64,000 nucleotides of DNA, taken from Nageia nagi. Taxonomy: Eukaryota; Pinophyta. Below are positions 37,101 to 52,100 of the stretch, piece after piece; within the stretch, counting starts at the first letter, position 1; each line of letters opens with the position of its first letter. The stretch covers positions 150,350,001-150,414,000 of the forward strand of contig JBITNC010000001.1 of assembly GCA_050084985.1 (NCBI GenBank). Direction: 5' to 3'. Position numbers and translations under genes: made by a program. The notes beneath the pieces were generated by a model, which worked only from the letters and a program-made list of their open reading frames with translations, was not told the origin of the DNA and did no database searches.

Positions 37101-40100
37101 GAACCCCAACCAATCGCAATTTTATGTTGGATAAATATAGATAGGTGTCGTTGTCATTGACTCTTTATGATTCCTTACTTCGGTAGTAGATTCTTTAAAC
37201 TCTCTGTTTGTTCTTCTTTAGCTGTTCGTTTTGTTTTCATTATCACTTATGGAACATCCACTGCATGGCATTTTTTGTTACTGGATGTCTAAGGATGAAG
37301 TCTAAGTGACATGAATGCCTTCTCTTTTAAATCTTTTCATGCTTGCATGAAATGTGATAAATTATATGCAATAAGGAGTTTCATAATTTGTAATATTCTG
37401 AGGTTTTCCAAACAGGTGCTTGTGTTGCTTTTGCTTACTTCTGCCAGGGATCCTGGTATTGTTCCACGTGCTCCACATCCACCAGAGCCAGAAGAAACAT
37501 TCGAGTCTCAAAATGTACCAGAATATGCTACTGGACAGACTCCACATTTATCATTTCCACGTACCAGAGATGTGATTATCAATGGAACGACAGTAAAAGT
37601 CAAGTATTGTGAAACTTGCATGATTTATCGTCCTCCACGTTGTTCCCATTGCTCCATATGTGATAACTGTGTCGAAAGATTTGATCATCACTGCCCTTGG
37701 GTTGGGCAATGCATTGGACAGGTATTTCAACTCACCTTCAGATTTGCATTTGCTATGATTCTGGCAATCATTTTTTGCGAGTTTATATTTCATACTCTCT
37801 CCATTTAGATAACAAACTAAAGGTCTGCAAGATTTTATCTGACTGTTGTTCAATAATTTGAGTTACATGTCAATGTAAAATCAATGATTTTATATTTTTT
37901 AGCATACACGAATGATTGATTTTTCAACTATACTCTCGTATGTTACCTCGCTGAAGAAGGGGACATATGATTTCTTTCCAATCAAGAGTCTTAGTATGCA
38001 GGAAGCATGAAATAGGACGACACTTATACATATATTAAAGATAATAGATAAAGTTGTGTACTTGCAATAGCTGCAAAAAATATATTAGAAAAATGTGGAC
38101 AAGATGTATTTTTTTTCTGATATGTACCTCAGTATTGTTTGTGTCTTGGGACGTCTACGACCTTGTTTGCGGTGCCATCACACGCTTGCATATGAAAAAA
38201 TTATAGTCTACTCAATGTGTCCAACCAAGGTCCTAGACGCCCCAAGACACAAAACCATAGACTGATTATCGTATTGCACTATACACATGGGATCGTGTTG
38301 CTAAATTGTTAAACCTTCCCTGCTAGATTAGTGGGAATACTCTGCCGTAGCTTAAAATCATCTCAAAATTATCTCCACCGTAGCTCCAGCCCACAGCTTC
38401 GTGCCCACCTGTACCCTGCGCCCTCGACTCCCTACTTTCGTGGCTTTCTGCAGTTAGCTTCAGTCCTCGCCCGCACAGTCGTGGATTTTGCCAGTCTATC
38501 AGAGCAGATCTAGGTTCTAGGGAAAATAGCTTACGGGTTTCTCTTGTACTCCCTTCCGTAACTGTATTCCACCCTTAGCTCGATTACACTCCATGTCCGG
38601 CTTCTTGCATCTGAGAAAGCCGGATTTGTCTGGCACGTAGCGTTGCCCAATCTGTTCTTATGCGCCACGCCCGTTAGAGTTTTGGATACGCGAATCAACG
38701 TTAGAAACTCGTGCCTCATCATGAAACGCACATTTGAATATCCTTAGTTGGTAATGCCTGTGATTGCAAACAGCGTTTCTCTATAAACTTGAGCGTGCCT
38801 CCCTGCGCTCCTGTGACTCAGTGATCTGAGGTGTCTGAACCGGAAGGAAAGGAAGCAGGTGGAGGGTTTAAAACGGATAGGTAGCTTCATCGTGCGCGCC
38901 CTCAGTCCTTCCCCGCACAGAGCCAACAATCGAATAGTGCCCGGGGCGTTCTACAGTGATCGCATCTTCAGGTAGGAGTGCCTGCGGCTACGTCTGAGGT
39001 AGGTGCCTGTATTGCATCTTCAGCAGAACAATTGACAGACAGAACAGTATAAAGGCAGAACAAGAATAATAGACAAAAAGAAGAATCGACAGGCAGAACA
39101 GCAGACATAGTTACTCCCCTCGCACATTATCAGTCCAGAAACTGCAAACAGAGCTGTGACATACATATAGAATCAGAGAGTCCAGCAAACACAGAACACA
39201 ACAGACAAAACACAGTAGTACTATGGACAGTAAGCAGAGACAGGCATGAATTCACCCAGTCAAGAGCGTCCTACTCTCAAAACACCCGAGTTTAGTAGGC
39301 CAAAAATACCACGATTGAAATACAGTAGATTATGCCACCGCATCACCTAGATCGAACTTACGGGAAATGAGTTTCAAGAACTGGTATCACATCTTTAACA
39401 GCAGCTGAAAGAGAATGAAAGTCTCATATCTCAGTTAAAGGACAGAATGGGCAAACTTGAAATAGCTCAGAGCCTCAGACACTTCCTGCTGCCGGAATTC
39501 CATCCCAACAATTTCAACAGCTCCACGAGGAAGTCTCTGAGATCAAGGTTAAACAATCGGAGATTATTACACAGCAGGAATACATTAAACATGAAACAAC
39601 CCAACAACGGTCTATCCAAAAACAGGTGGAAGAACAAAATTCTGGGGTGCAAGTCGTCAAAGACAAAAAGGCTCGTCCTATTGTGGAACTCGTAGTGAAT
39701 GCTAAATTTGAAGAAGAAAGATTATGTCACACGAAAGAACTTAATCTTCATGTTCATGAGCTGTTTAACTCTATAGATCCTCTACAGGCTGGTCATGACT
39801 TCCTACATGAAACTTTAGATTTGAAGAACATCATAGTTGAGAAGGCATGAACTGCACATTATGTCACCCTTGTCATTTGTTTCTGATCAGCAAGGGATCA
39901 TTTATAGGCCTCAATAGTGAAGAAGAAATTATTCTCTCTCCTTGCCAAGATCTATTTGGATGCCGATCTCACACAACTCCAAGTAGAGGAGCTTCAAAAA
40001 GCTTGATCTATGGTAGCAACAGCCCAGAAACAAACAAATGGGCAATCATCCGTGATTGCAGGGTGGTCACCCCCTTAATAACAATGACGAGATGCCCCAT

Positions 40101-43100
40101 CAGTGCTCATATTTACAATGTGAAACTGTAACAACAAGATTTGGTCCTCATTTGGATTAGTCTATGACATCATCCATCACATAGATTTGATACTGCTTAC
40201 CAAGACTCATGAGAGCTCTATTAGAAGCCTCCTCCCTTTCTAGGATACACTTGGATTTCTACTTTTAGGTCTTCAATGTGAACAATATCAACAAGCGGGG
40301 CACAATTAGCATAGCCTTCTTGGTTAATGACAACCTGTTCCTTTGGATTAGAGTGGAAGGCATTGACACCATGCACAATACATCTAGATCTTGGTTGCAA
40401 GGCCCCACCACTTAGGAGAATATACATAGTAGACAACGATATCACATTGTCATACAAGAGTTAGGAGAATCACAGTTTCCTAGATAGAGATCTCTAAATA
40501 TATAGTACGAGGTGAGATTATGTTAGTAGGTGACTTCAATGGTAGGACAAGGAATCTTTAGATACAATATTTTGATGATAGGGTTGACCCTCTTTACCTC
40601 CAAGCTCTAGATTGTATCTTTCGGCTCCAAAGGACTTCTGTGGATACTATGCATCCCTCGGTTTACAAGAGATTCCCCTTTGAGCTTGGTTAGACCCATG
40701 ATCTTATGATCTTGAATGGTATTGTTTGGTTCCCCCACAGTTGACACCACACTTGCTTCCTTGATGTTGGTGGTTCAAGTGTCGTTGACTACATTCTCTC
40801 CATTCCCTCACTTGTCCCCCAACCCTAGTCCTTATTTGTTTCCCCTTGTCTCCCCCTTGCCAATCACACCCACCTAACCATCTCCCTCTTGGGTCAAATG
40901 CCCCCTCCCTACCCCTCACTACACCAATCCTCCCCACCATGCCCTTGTACGATCATCCACTTTGATCAAACTCTCATATAGCAACACCCTGAAACAGAAG
41001 TTGCTTGGTATGCAATCATTCTCTTCCATTGATGCCTAAGTAGTCTTTCTTGCACATTCTCTTTGCTCTGCAGACCTACAAACCTTCCCTCACACCACTA
41101 ACATGCTACCTTACCCTCGACCTTACGAACATTGCCTTATCAAGCAATGGTTTGACAAGGACTATGATTCTTCCTCTCCTTCCACTTGCTCCCGCCACCT
41201 ATCTTACCATCGCCTCTTGAAGACCAAGGAATGTCACTTCTTGGCCTAGAGGAGGTGAGATGTCATCTCATCTCATCCCTCCCCTACAACCTCAAATCTT
41301 TCTAACACTCCTTCCTACCCAAAAATCACAACCTAAGTCGTATCACCCTTTAGGATTGGAAAACTTATGCTTCCTGACTCTACATTGATGGTGAGAGTAA
41401 TGATGTGGATGGCAAATATAAATAAATTGGAACTTTGGATCTTGTTCTTGTCCATAGTAGTACACGTAGTACAAAAACTTGGACTCAACAAGGCTAAATT
41501 GCGACTCAAACTAGGCAAAATCTTGGCAAAAAAACAAAAGAAAATACAATTTTTCATTGGGAGAAAGTTTTTTTATGCATACTACAATTAATTAAGCTTA
41601 TAGAAATCCAAAATTAATTTTGTAAGTGATGAAACCTTGAACTACACATGAAAGTGACAAAACACACTTCAATTAAAGAAATTTTAATGCCTCCAAAATT
41701 CAAATATTCTTATATTGTTTATGATATAAAAAGGTACAAAATGTGTCAAGATGCCTCAGTAGGCCTACTATCTAATGTGTTGCAATGCCTTTTGCCTTTT
41801 CCCTAGCTAAAGCTCTAGTTCTCTCTCAGCCCAAGTCTCTTCCTATGCCTTTGTTGTTAACTTCTTTGTCATACTTTCAAAATCATCCATTTAAAAGAGA
41901 GGCTCTTGTTGTTTCTCCTTTAGCTTTGTGATCCATTTAGATGATGGATGAACCAAATCTAAATCAATGGTTTCGTAATTTGTTCCCTCATTTTTTTGTG
42001 TGGTGGAGATGAAGTTTGTAATGAACAAACACAAGATCATTCAACTTTTGTTGTGTGAGTCTATTCTGCTTCTTGGAGTGAATGTGCTCAAATATACTCC
42101 AATTATGCTTTCAACCTGAAGCATTGCATGGTTGACATAAAGCTTTCATGGTGAAGCGTTGAAGATTGGGCGTATATGCGACAGAGCCCCTCCCACCATA
42201 GATTTAGAAAATGCCAAGAAAAAAGAAATAAAATGCTTTATGTAAAATTGTAAATTTAGACTATTTTTGAAAATAAAATCCAAAGACAAATGAGATATTT
42301 TAGTTATTGTTAGCAACTTTGCTATTTGAAATTTGGATTACATATAGTATTGTACCTTGATTGCCTCATGCATAGCCATCCAAAAGGGACCCGCAAAACA
42401 CATGTTGGTACACCTTTTGTCCCTCATTGGAGATTCATTATTTAGCAACATCTTTTACAATCCACCCCACTCACAAACATCCTTTTTCAATGCCCCCTTT
42501 GCATCAAAGAGGCCTTGCAATGTAATGAAGTTTATGGCAAATTGTGTAACACTAGGTCGCACAATCTTCCTCACATTAGTAAATTGCCTCATTAGTTGGA
42601 CGATCCACTTGTGGTCATAAATGAATTTGCTAATACATTTTGCCTTTTGTACAATATCAAACACCCAAGGTAATTTCCTAATGTCTTCAAGAAATATATC
42701 AAGATAATGTTTGCACATGGTGTCTAAAAAATGGTGGGGAATCTCTCCTCCAATATCCCTCTATTTGCTACATTGTTCATGATAAACTTTAATAACATCC
42801 TCCTTCTCTACCTCTAACACAACCTCCTTCAACAACTTGGTAAGCATCTCAACAATCTTAACTTATGTTGATGCATCCACTAACCTGAGGAACACAATTC
42901 CTCTTGTAGAAGCAACCAAAACATTAATCAATGTTTGTTACCTCCCATTGTTCCACCCATCGGACACAATTGTGCAATCCATACCTTGTGCTTCTCTTCA
43001 ACCAAGAGTTGAATATCCTCCAAGAATTCCTGAAGGAGAGGGTCCCTAAAATCATCATAAGTTGGTGGCCTAAATCTTGGGCCACAAACTATGAGGGCAT

Positions 43101-46100
43101 CAACCAATTCCCTACCAATACGAAGACCTTGCCATATTGAACGAAATGTCAAAAAATGCCAAAAACTTGCACAATCCTTTCTTGCATCCTTGTGCCTCTC
43201 CTCATTCCATGCAATCATATCCTTAAGTGTGGGTTGTGACATTAGTGTGGAACATTCCATGAAAAAAGACTCCTTCGTCCCACTCTTTAGATTTGCCACA
43301 AATGGACTCAATCCACTTTGGCCTTGCTAAACATGGCTAAAGGTGTTGCCAATAACCTTTGTACAAGGTTGAGGAGGATTAGCCATGACATCACTTGTTC
43401 GTTGTTTTTGTGCTTTCTTCTTACCATAATTCATAGTATATTAATTCGGATTCGGGAAAAATTCGGCTAGAGACCAAATTTTAAAATTAAGAAAATATTC
43501 GGGAAAAGTATGAGAAATTCGGTTAAAATTCAAGCAACAAAAAATGACAAATTCGGGAAAAATTTGTGTTACATTAAAAAACAAAAAAAAACATGCAATT
43601 TCTTTTTAAATTATTTTTCTATAGAATATGCTTATCTAATTATCACACATCATTCCCATATGGGTCATATCATCCAACAACACATTCATAACATAAATTT
43701 AAATAAAATGATTGTGGATCATAATTCACAATATCATATTCATAAACCATAACATCGATATATGAAAACATGTGAAGTAAAAAGTCATCTACAAAGTGTA
43801 TTAGAGTCATAACTCATAAGCCTAATGTCTAATACTGACAACTTAAGTGCCAAAGTGCCAATTGACAACCAGTACAAAAAAATAGTTTCTTAGCTAAATC
43901 ACTAAATAGTAAACACTACTAGTGTCAAATGCCAACTGTCAAGGCATCAATGTGAAGATCTAGCCCTCTTATTAGTTAGAAGACCACCACTACCAGTACC
44001 ATGACCAAGTGCTCCACTAGTAGGTGTAGTAGTAGAGGGTGCTCCACTAGCAGGTGGCATATGAGCATAACGAGTTTGAGGTGCCAATCTGAAAGCACTC
44101 CTGCGTATCTTGGGCCTCAGCCTCGCGTACGAAAGGAGTTGACTTGGACTATCATCCGTAGGCACAGTCTTAGTGTTAGGATCAATTTGCTCCAAAGGTC
44201 CAACACCAAAGTCCACAGGAGGCAGTGGATCATCGAAGTGCACATCAACACCAATTACATCCTCCTCCACCTCCTCTTCCTGATCCAAGTTCATACCCAT
44301 ATCTGCATTTCTATCAATATCCTCCTCCAAGTCAATCCATGTTGCTCGAAACTCTTGGTTCACTAGATCCTTGTGCTCTTCTTGTATGTTGCATGGAGGT
44401 GCATCACTAAATGTCGGATCAATGGTAGACAAGTTTATGGGTTCACGCTTACAGTTATCCTTATTCTCCAATTACTTCACATATAATCGCAAGTTGACAT
44501 AGAAAAATAGAAATAATATTAATGTCCTCGGGTGACCAAAATAGGTCAATGGGACTCGAAAAGTACAATCCAACAAAATGTAGGGAATGTAGGGGTGAGA
44601 AACCCCAGAAACCGAAAAAGCAAAAGCTAGAAGCACTAAAGCTACGCTACATTATATTGAAAAACAAAAAAAAAAGACCAACATCCTCAATCATCACATG
44701 TAGATCCGATCGCTTTAGGTACAGAGGGCCCCGAACTAGAGGGGCTAAGTAAGGCTCATGAGTTTCTCTCAACATCTAAGACCGAAGGAGCACCTGTGGA
44801 GGAGAAAAAGCCAGTGATGTACATTTGTTGTTCGAGCTGAGACTGTCTAGTAGCGGTTCGAGGGGCAAGACGACGTCGTGTCGATCTGAGCTCGTGTGTA
44901 TGTGAAAGAGTACCATCTGGAGGGCATTTCCTATCCGTGAGACTTGAGGTAGGTTGGAAGAAATAACTGATCAACCTGGTGGTTTGAGGGGCCTTCGCAG
45001 ATCTTTGTAGGGATGCTCGCCTGAAAAGAGTAATCTCATGCACACAGAGTGCCAGACATCTCTGGTCAGGGTAGTGAAAGAAGGTGGATATCGAATTGCC
45101 CCCAGATCTCATAGTAGAAGGGACATCTGAAGATCAGGTGCTCCTCGTTCTCTATCTCCTGGAGAGAACAAAGTCGACAAGTCCTATCCATTTGAGGAAT
45201 GTGATGGTCAGTCTCGATACGAAGCTGGTGTGAGCAAACTCGAAGCTAGTTGAGAGGAACCCTCAACCCAAAAGACCACTGGTGTTGGGAGGTAGGTCAG
45301 CATGACAATGAGGCCATCAGTGAGTTGCAGAAAATGCTCGACGTAGAAAGCCAATTTTGGGTTGAGAGGATGCAGGGGAGAGATCCGATGACCTGAATAT
45401 AGCGGCGATAGATATCCTCTCTAATAGATCAATGGAGTGTCACTCTTGAGGGTTGTGGGGTAGCCAGTGTGGGGCTGAAGGATGGGAGCCAATCAATTTA
45501 GAAATGAGAAGTAAGAACTAAGAAGTGTCCATTAAATCTTTAAAGCTGAAATGAATTAAATTGCTAACCTATTGTGTTTCTTGGAGTGAATTTTTTCAAA
45601 GGCACTTCAATGCGCTCACATATTGAAGCACTACATATTTGACTAAGGATGCAGATGGCTAATAGATGCTTCACCTCCAAAATGTGCCCATCACATTTCT
45701 AAAACACAAATCAGACTAGAAAACATAAAATTGATAAAATCTTAATTCTATATGTATAAACTTATAACTATAGTCTATAAAAAGTTAAAACATTATGAAA
45801 CGAGCAATTTGAATTGTTTTCATCTGGAGGGTGCAAAAACCATGACTCTTTAGCAACACCATAACCAAAGAAGCCTAATGAGTTCTTGTAATTCTCAAGG
45901 TCCATCAAGACTTAGGCATGAATGATGGGATCACTCAACATAGTGGATATGCATTTTGTTGCCCTCATATTAGCATCATGATCAATAATGTAATTGGAAC
46001 CTAGTGCAAATAATAAGGAAGGGTTCAAGATGGACCCTGCTACATGGATATCGCGATGGAGCATGTTGTGCCATTGTCGATTAATGAGATCCAAAAAGGC

Positions 46101-49100
46101 GAGGTACTTATCACCATACTCATTATCGTTATTTGGGTGGTCCTCATAATATTTCTTGATGGCCTCTTTGGCCTTATCCATTCTCTCATACAAGTAGACC
46201 ATAGTAGGCCTATCTCCATCTACTAAGTGAAGGACTTGTACAATTGGCGCAGTCACTGCACAAATCTCTCTGAGTCTATCCCAAAATACCTGCTTGCCTA
46301 TCAAAGCAACCACCGCCATCCCCTCTGGCCTCTTGCTCATAGGGGAAGCACTCCACTCTCTAGATATAAACATGGCTGGAAGCTCATGCATGCACCTTTG
46401 CAATGCCTAAGGATAGATGAAATGGAAGGCAAACTTTGTGACTTCTGGGTGTGCCAACTCCTTATTGTTGATGAATCCCCTCATCATGCTAAGTATGGTG
46501 GAATTATGATAGATGAACTTGGTGATTGACCTTGCTCCTTCATCGACTTCCTTCACCCAATCCAATTTCCCTATGTCCTCCAAAAGAAGATCAATGCAAT
46601 GGCAAGCACATGGAGTCCATACTATGGAGGGATACCTTTCCATAAGCTTATTTCCTGCTAAAACATAGTTAGTAGCGTTGTCTGTGTCCAATTGGACAAC
46701 ATTGTCTACCCCCACCTCTTGAACAAATTGATCTAATAGGTCACATAGCAAAAAGTGATCCTTTGCGTATGTGGATGCATCAAGAGATTTCATGAATATT
46801 GTGTCCCTATTTGGAATTCACTAGAAAATTAATAAGGGTTCTACCCTTTCTATCTGTCCACCTGTCAGATTGTATGGTGCAACCCATTCTCTTCCAAGAC
46901 TCTCGAATGTTAGACAATTTGAAAGGTTACAAAACAACTAAATTTTAAAACCCAACTAAAAAACTACAAGTAAAAAAATATTTTTAAAAATATAATAATA
47001 AAATTTCAATATACCTATCCTTGAACTCTTGCTTGAGATCCCGTATAAGAGGCCCTTGCATTTCTGCATGAGTGGGCACCTTGTACCTCGGCCTAACCGC
47101 ACAAGCTACATCGAATGCTGATTGCCAAAAAGGGTTCCTGGTAATGGTGATTGAACATCCTTCATGGTAAATCAGTTTGGCAATCATCAAGTTTGCATGT
47201 TTCTTCTCATTCTTCTTTAAAATAATGGTAATAGATGGTTGGGCTCCAAGAGTTGTTCGTGGCTCAAAGTAAGAAGATATTCTAATCCCACTGGAACTAG
47301 GTCGACTTGCACTTCCACTTGCAACACTTGAAAAGCTTCCAATCCCTACTCCTAGCTGTGCTTGAAATACTTGTTTTCTACTCCTTTTCTTTCCAACAGA
47401 TTCCAAAGCTCTTGCTGCCTTTAGGGCAAGTTTTGGAGATGAATTTGGGCAAGGATTCACATATTTCTTTGGAAGCTTAGAAATATGAGCTTTAAACCTT
47501 GTAACACCTCCAACGAACTCCTTACCACAAAGGTTGCATTCGTTCCTTGTTGAATTGCCTTCAACACCTTGCAATGGTGTTATATACTGCCAGAATCTGT
47601 CCAGCTCCCTTGGCATTTTGAAAACGAGAAAAATCTTGAATACAACTACAAGAATCTTCTCCCACGGTAGACAAAGTCACAAATGACGGTGGATGGACAA
47701 ATGCAGCATCCAAGTCAAGAAGTCAATCTCTTTGCTTGCACAAAACCCTCCTCGAGCTACACTATCTTTTCCCAGACCTGCACTACAAAAATGAAAAATT
47801 AGAAACTCAAACTGGGTGTTTTCCATTTTGTTTCGGTGCTGCTACTGTCTGCCTGCAAATTTGTGGTGAATCGCTGCTACTGTCTGCCTGGCGATTGTTT
47901 TCCCAAAAATTTGGCTTGCTTAGGAAAAACAGTTCTGCTACTGTCCTGAGGCGAATTCGGGACGAATTTGATGAATTCCGGATGAATTTTCGCCAAAAAA
48001 TGCCAAACTTGACAAATTTAACTCTGATGACACGGCAGTTCTGTTTTGGCAACTTTTTCCCGAACTTGGCAAACTTTAGACAAATTTTCGAGATAAATTC
48101 AGGGGCAAAAATTCGGCAAGGAATTGGGCGAATTTTAGGGAAAAATTCGAGGAGGTTTCAAATTTGTTGAATTCGGTGAGTATTCATCAAATTCGGCGAA
48201 TTAATATATTATGGTATAATCTGCTAGGAGGGCATTTTGTTCCCTCACGACCCCAGGCTTCACGTTTGGACATACCTTGACATTATCTCTGAGTAACTTC
48301 ATCCAGTGGTATTTGAGAGGCAGTTTATGCTTCCATAATTTTTTTCCCCACAAAAATTACAGTTCAACTCACCCTTTCTTTGCTCTTTCCTTTCCATACT
48401 TTCATGTTGTCTCATTTTCCTATCATTTTATGGCTGCACATGGAAACAATAAGCAAGTAGTCAGAAACTTCAAAAAAGAAAAAAAAAAAAATCTAGAGTG
48501 TCTAGCAGTGACAGGTTGAGTGGCTGTTAAATTGATGCAAATTGTAAATTTAAAAAAATTGGATTTAGGATGCAATTGACTGTTTCTGTTGGTCTGATTT
48601 CACATTTTCTCTACTCTCTCTCCAAGTGGAAACAGAAAAACTGAGGCAGTTTGGGAAAGAAAAGCAATTTACAACATTTTCACATCACTTTCCAATGCCA
48701 GCTGAGTTTTTTCTTGAACTCGGGGATTTTTTTTTACTTGTTAGTCAAAACAAGTCACGTGTAAAAAACCTTGCCGAGTTGAGCCCAAAAAACTTGGGAG
48801 GGCCAACTTGGGCGGGGCTTGTTGTTGAATTTTGTAACCATGGTATTACAAACTTTGTCAGCTTCAACAATCAAGTATTATAGAGCTTGATTAAAGATCA
48901 CCGGTTTTCAACTCAAACATTAAATGGTAATTTACAATATTATTTGTTACTTATCTAACTTGACCTACCATTCAACCCTCAAGAAGGAAATATTTTTGAT
49001 CAGCAAGGGCATGTTTAATGCCCTGTTAACTGATCATTAATTGTACCGGGACACTGGAAGGGGGTAGCTCCTTGTGGTACCCATAATGTTTCACTTGTAT

Positions 49101-52100
49101 ATATAATTATTGTCCTAGATCTATAAATAATATCCCATATTAACTTTTAATGTGTAGTCCTGTAAATCCCAATGGAGACATTACCGTCTACTACAGAAAA
49201 CAGAGTATTACTATTATGTGACAACTGAAGATTCACCAAGATGATGAAGAATTCTGTCATTTTTTTAAGCCAGAACAACTCATTGTGCCCAGAATCCCTT
49301 ATAGATATCTTGTTCATGACAGCAATTGAGTTGGTCTTTTGTGGCACATATGATCAAGCTGCAGATATTAGAGGCCTTCAATTTTCTCTCCTGTGTATAA
49401 ATGCATTTTTATATCTGATTTTGTAATCAATGCATTGACCTGTATAGCTGCCTTTGAATGAATGTTAAAATAAAAAATTTATCCTAATACAACTTAAGCT
49501 ATATAGACACTCAAAACTTATTGTTAAAATTTGCCAGATATATTTTTCATTCTTGTGTTTATAATCATATATCCAATTTCATTTCTTAAACATATAAGAA
49601 TTTGGAAAACGAAACCAGAAAGTTGAGAAAGGCTAGAATATATTTCATTAAAAGAGTATTTTCAATTTATAATCACTTTTACGCACATACAAAGGAATAT
49701 TTCTTATTCTTTGTTCTGATGCATTCCTTCTTTTCTCCACATGGCTGCTGTGTCACATATAGCTGGTAATATTTATTTAACAAACATTCACCTCTCTGTA
49801 AGCTGGTTTTATTTCACAGCATATGTTGATGTTAGCAATGATCTGAGATTGGTATGTGTTTTTCTTGCAGAGAAATTATCTCTTCTTCTTCATGTTTGTT
49901 GCTTCATCAACTCTTCTGTGCATTTATGTGTTTGCAATGTCAGCATTGTATATCAAGTTCCTAATGGATGGTGATGCGGGCACTGTTTGGGAGGCAATGA
50001 GACAATCTCCACCATCAGTGCTACTAATGATGTACACGTTTATTTCTGTTTGGTTTGTTGGTGGTCTCACTATTTTTCATTTGTACCTGATAAGCATCAA
50101 TCAGGTAGGTGTAAACCAAAGGCCTTTTCAGGTTTTATCTGACTAGAAGAGATCTCTATGTATTGCATTTCAAAGAAAAAATGTCATATAGTGTAATTCA
50201 TTTTAGATGCAAATAAATAAGTTTTGTACAGCAGCTTAGAAGTTTCTTCTTCATATCTTCTGAAAACAGAAAATATATAACAATTGCATAAAAGGGTTTC
50301 AAATTATCCTTTTTATTATTCGTACATAATACAAGATATCCAATAAGAGAAATCACAGGGTAGAGTGTACAACATTTTCAGCAAACTCTGAAAAAGACAA
50401 GGAGTAGACTAAGTTTGCTTATCCATAAATGTGTTTCCTATAAAAGGTTGTTGCTTATCCTTGTTGCATTAGCTGGCTCCTTCCTAGGGGTTATTGTTCA
50501 ACCATTGCCCCTTGCTTCAGACAAATCATAGTTTGCCCATATCTTTCCTTCTGTGGAGTTGGTTTTATGGTTCATAGCAACATATACAATTGCCACTTGT
50601 GTCTTGATCATGATTTTGATATCTTGCAGGTTGGTGGAACTGTATGAGTTGTGGGGATGGTGACTAATTAGTTCTCTTGATTGCCTCTAAAAAGCTTTAG
50701 AGACCATTGGATGGAAAGTTTAACTTGACTTGACATGAAGGTGGTCTGGTTATTCTCAACATTAGAACCCAAGAGCCTGTCCTTGGAAAGTGCATTGTAA
50801 GAGTGGAGGATGTATCACCATGGCAGATTCTCCTTAGATATCAGATTCATTCAGCCGGAAGCAATGGGGGTACTAGAGGCCCTTTTCAACTTGATGATGT
50901 ATCTGTAATGCCAACTCCTTTTGTGTTTTTTAGCTTGTTTCCTACTAGAAAAACCAAGATCTTTCAAAATAAGCAACAGTCAGGTATCAACCAAGTTTTT
51001 AGTGTTCTGGAAAAGAAAAACCAAGATCTTTCAAAATGATAAAGAAGGCATATTGGAAAAAGTAACAATTAATCATCATACTTGAAAAGTAAAAAAGGCA
51101 ATTTAAAAAAGTGATCCTTTAGAAAGAGTACTTTTACTATTGTTGTTGATGAAAATGATGCCATCTGAAAAATATTAAAGCAAATAAGCTATTATTATTA
51201 TTGAGCTTTTTTGGAAATAGCAATGCTAGAATCAATTGGACACTGCAATTATCTCCTTCAAGGGATGAACACAAATATTAAAACTCACAATATCAATAAA
51301 ATAATCCACCACAACAACAAAAAGGGTAAATGCAGAAAAAAATATCAAAGGGATGATGAAGACTTGTTGGGGAAATTGTAGATGTTAATCTTAAAACGGG
51401 TTGGAGATTAGAATATGTTAATGTTGACTAGTAGACTTTGGGTAAACAGGGCCCACATATTATAATAATGTTGTTCTTGCTGTAATTTGTGTCCTTTACT
51501 GTGGGCAACTTGTAGAATCTACGATTAGAGTGGAATATTGATGCTTATAAATACAAAGACTTATTCCATTTCAATATAATTTGTGTTCCATGTGATCACT
51601 TATCATGTATCCTTCATTGTTAGAGATATTTTTCCCCATTTGGCATATCTTCTTCATTGTTGTGGATATTTTTGTTTTGTGATATTTCATTGCTTTGTGT
51701 TTTCATTTCTTTATGTCCTGCTTCAACAAGTTCTTCAGTATATTGCCTCTGTATTGTATTCTGTTAGTTTTATTAGTTGTGTGGGTGATCCAAAGTTTGG
51801 TTTTTGTTTGAGAACAAATATTCAATTTTTCATACATTATCAGTGTTCAAGGATCTTCATTACAAGCCCTTATCGAGACTGCGTTGACTCAGATATTTTT
51901 GGTGAACATTTGGAGGAATTTTCTATGTTTCATCATGCGTTGGCTTGGGTTCAGGTTCAACTAGGCTTATTTGAATTTTGAAGCAGATTCAACATTCAGC
52001 AACCATGTTATGGCAATATTCATTTTCCCTAAAATCGCCATATCTTAGGATCCTTGCAGAATTTTCAGTGAACTTTGTTGTTTTTTTGGAATTGTCAATT

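Larger units (their letters stand above)
43431..48213 (-). mobile_element. hAT element C, inserted in hAT B
   Basis: Ends are inverted: CATAGTATATTAATTCGG starting at 43,432 and CGAATTAATATATTATGG ending near 48,214. The flanks share ATTAT but no clean 8-bp duplication is left. Comparison with hAT A shows that the insertion lies in the coding sequence of hAT B, just after its BED finger. The element carries its own transposase on the minus strand and a LINE 3' end nested in it (44,500-45,480). It is the best-preserved hAT copy here. Confidence 0.65.
41452..48843 (-). mobile_element. hAT element B (older, split), antisense in intron 3
   Basis: Outer hAT copy interrupted at 43,431-48,213 by hAT C. 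Minus-strand parts: a BED-like finger at 48,420-48,220 ([16 protein letters not shown], then [12 protein letters not shown]), then, across the insertion, [11 protein letters not shown] at 43,430 and a linker plus [20 protein letters not shown] and [16 protein letters not shown] (43,311-42,928). Next come a DUF659-like piece (42,718-42,455: [30 protein letters not shown]) and a C-terminal [12 protein letters not shown]-like block near 42,080. Ends: CCATAGTAGTACA near 41,452 and TTGTAACCATGG near 48,843, imperfectly inverted. No clear 8-bp duplication. Confidence 0.6.

Noticed and set aside
46044-46529. Plus-strand open frames across hAT C
   Set aside because: Shadows of the minus-strand transposase frame, which has family motifs.
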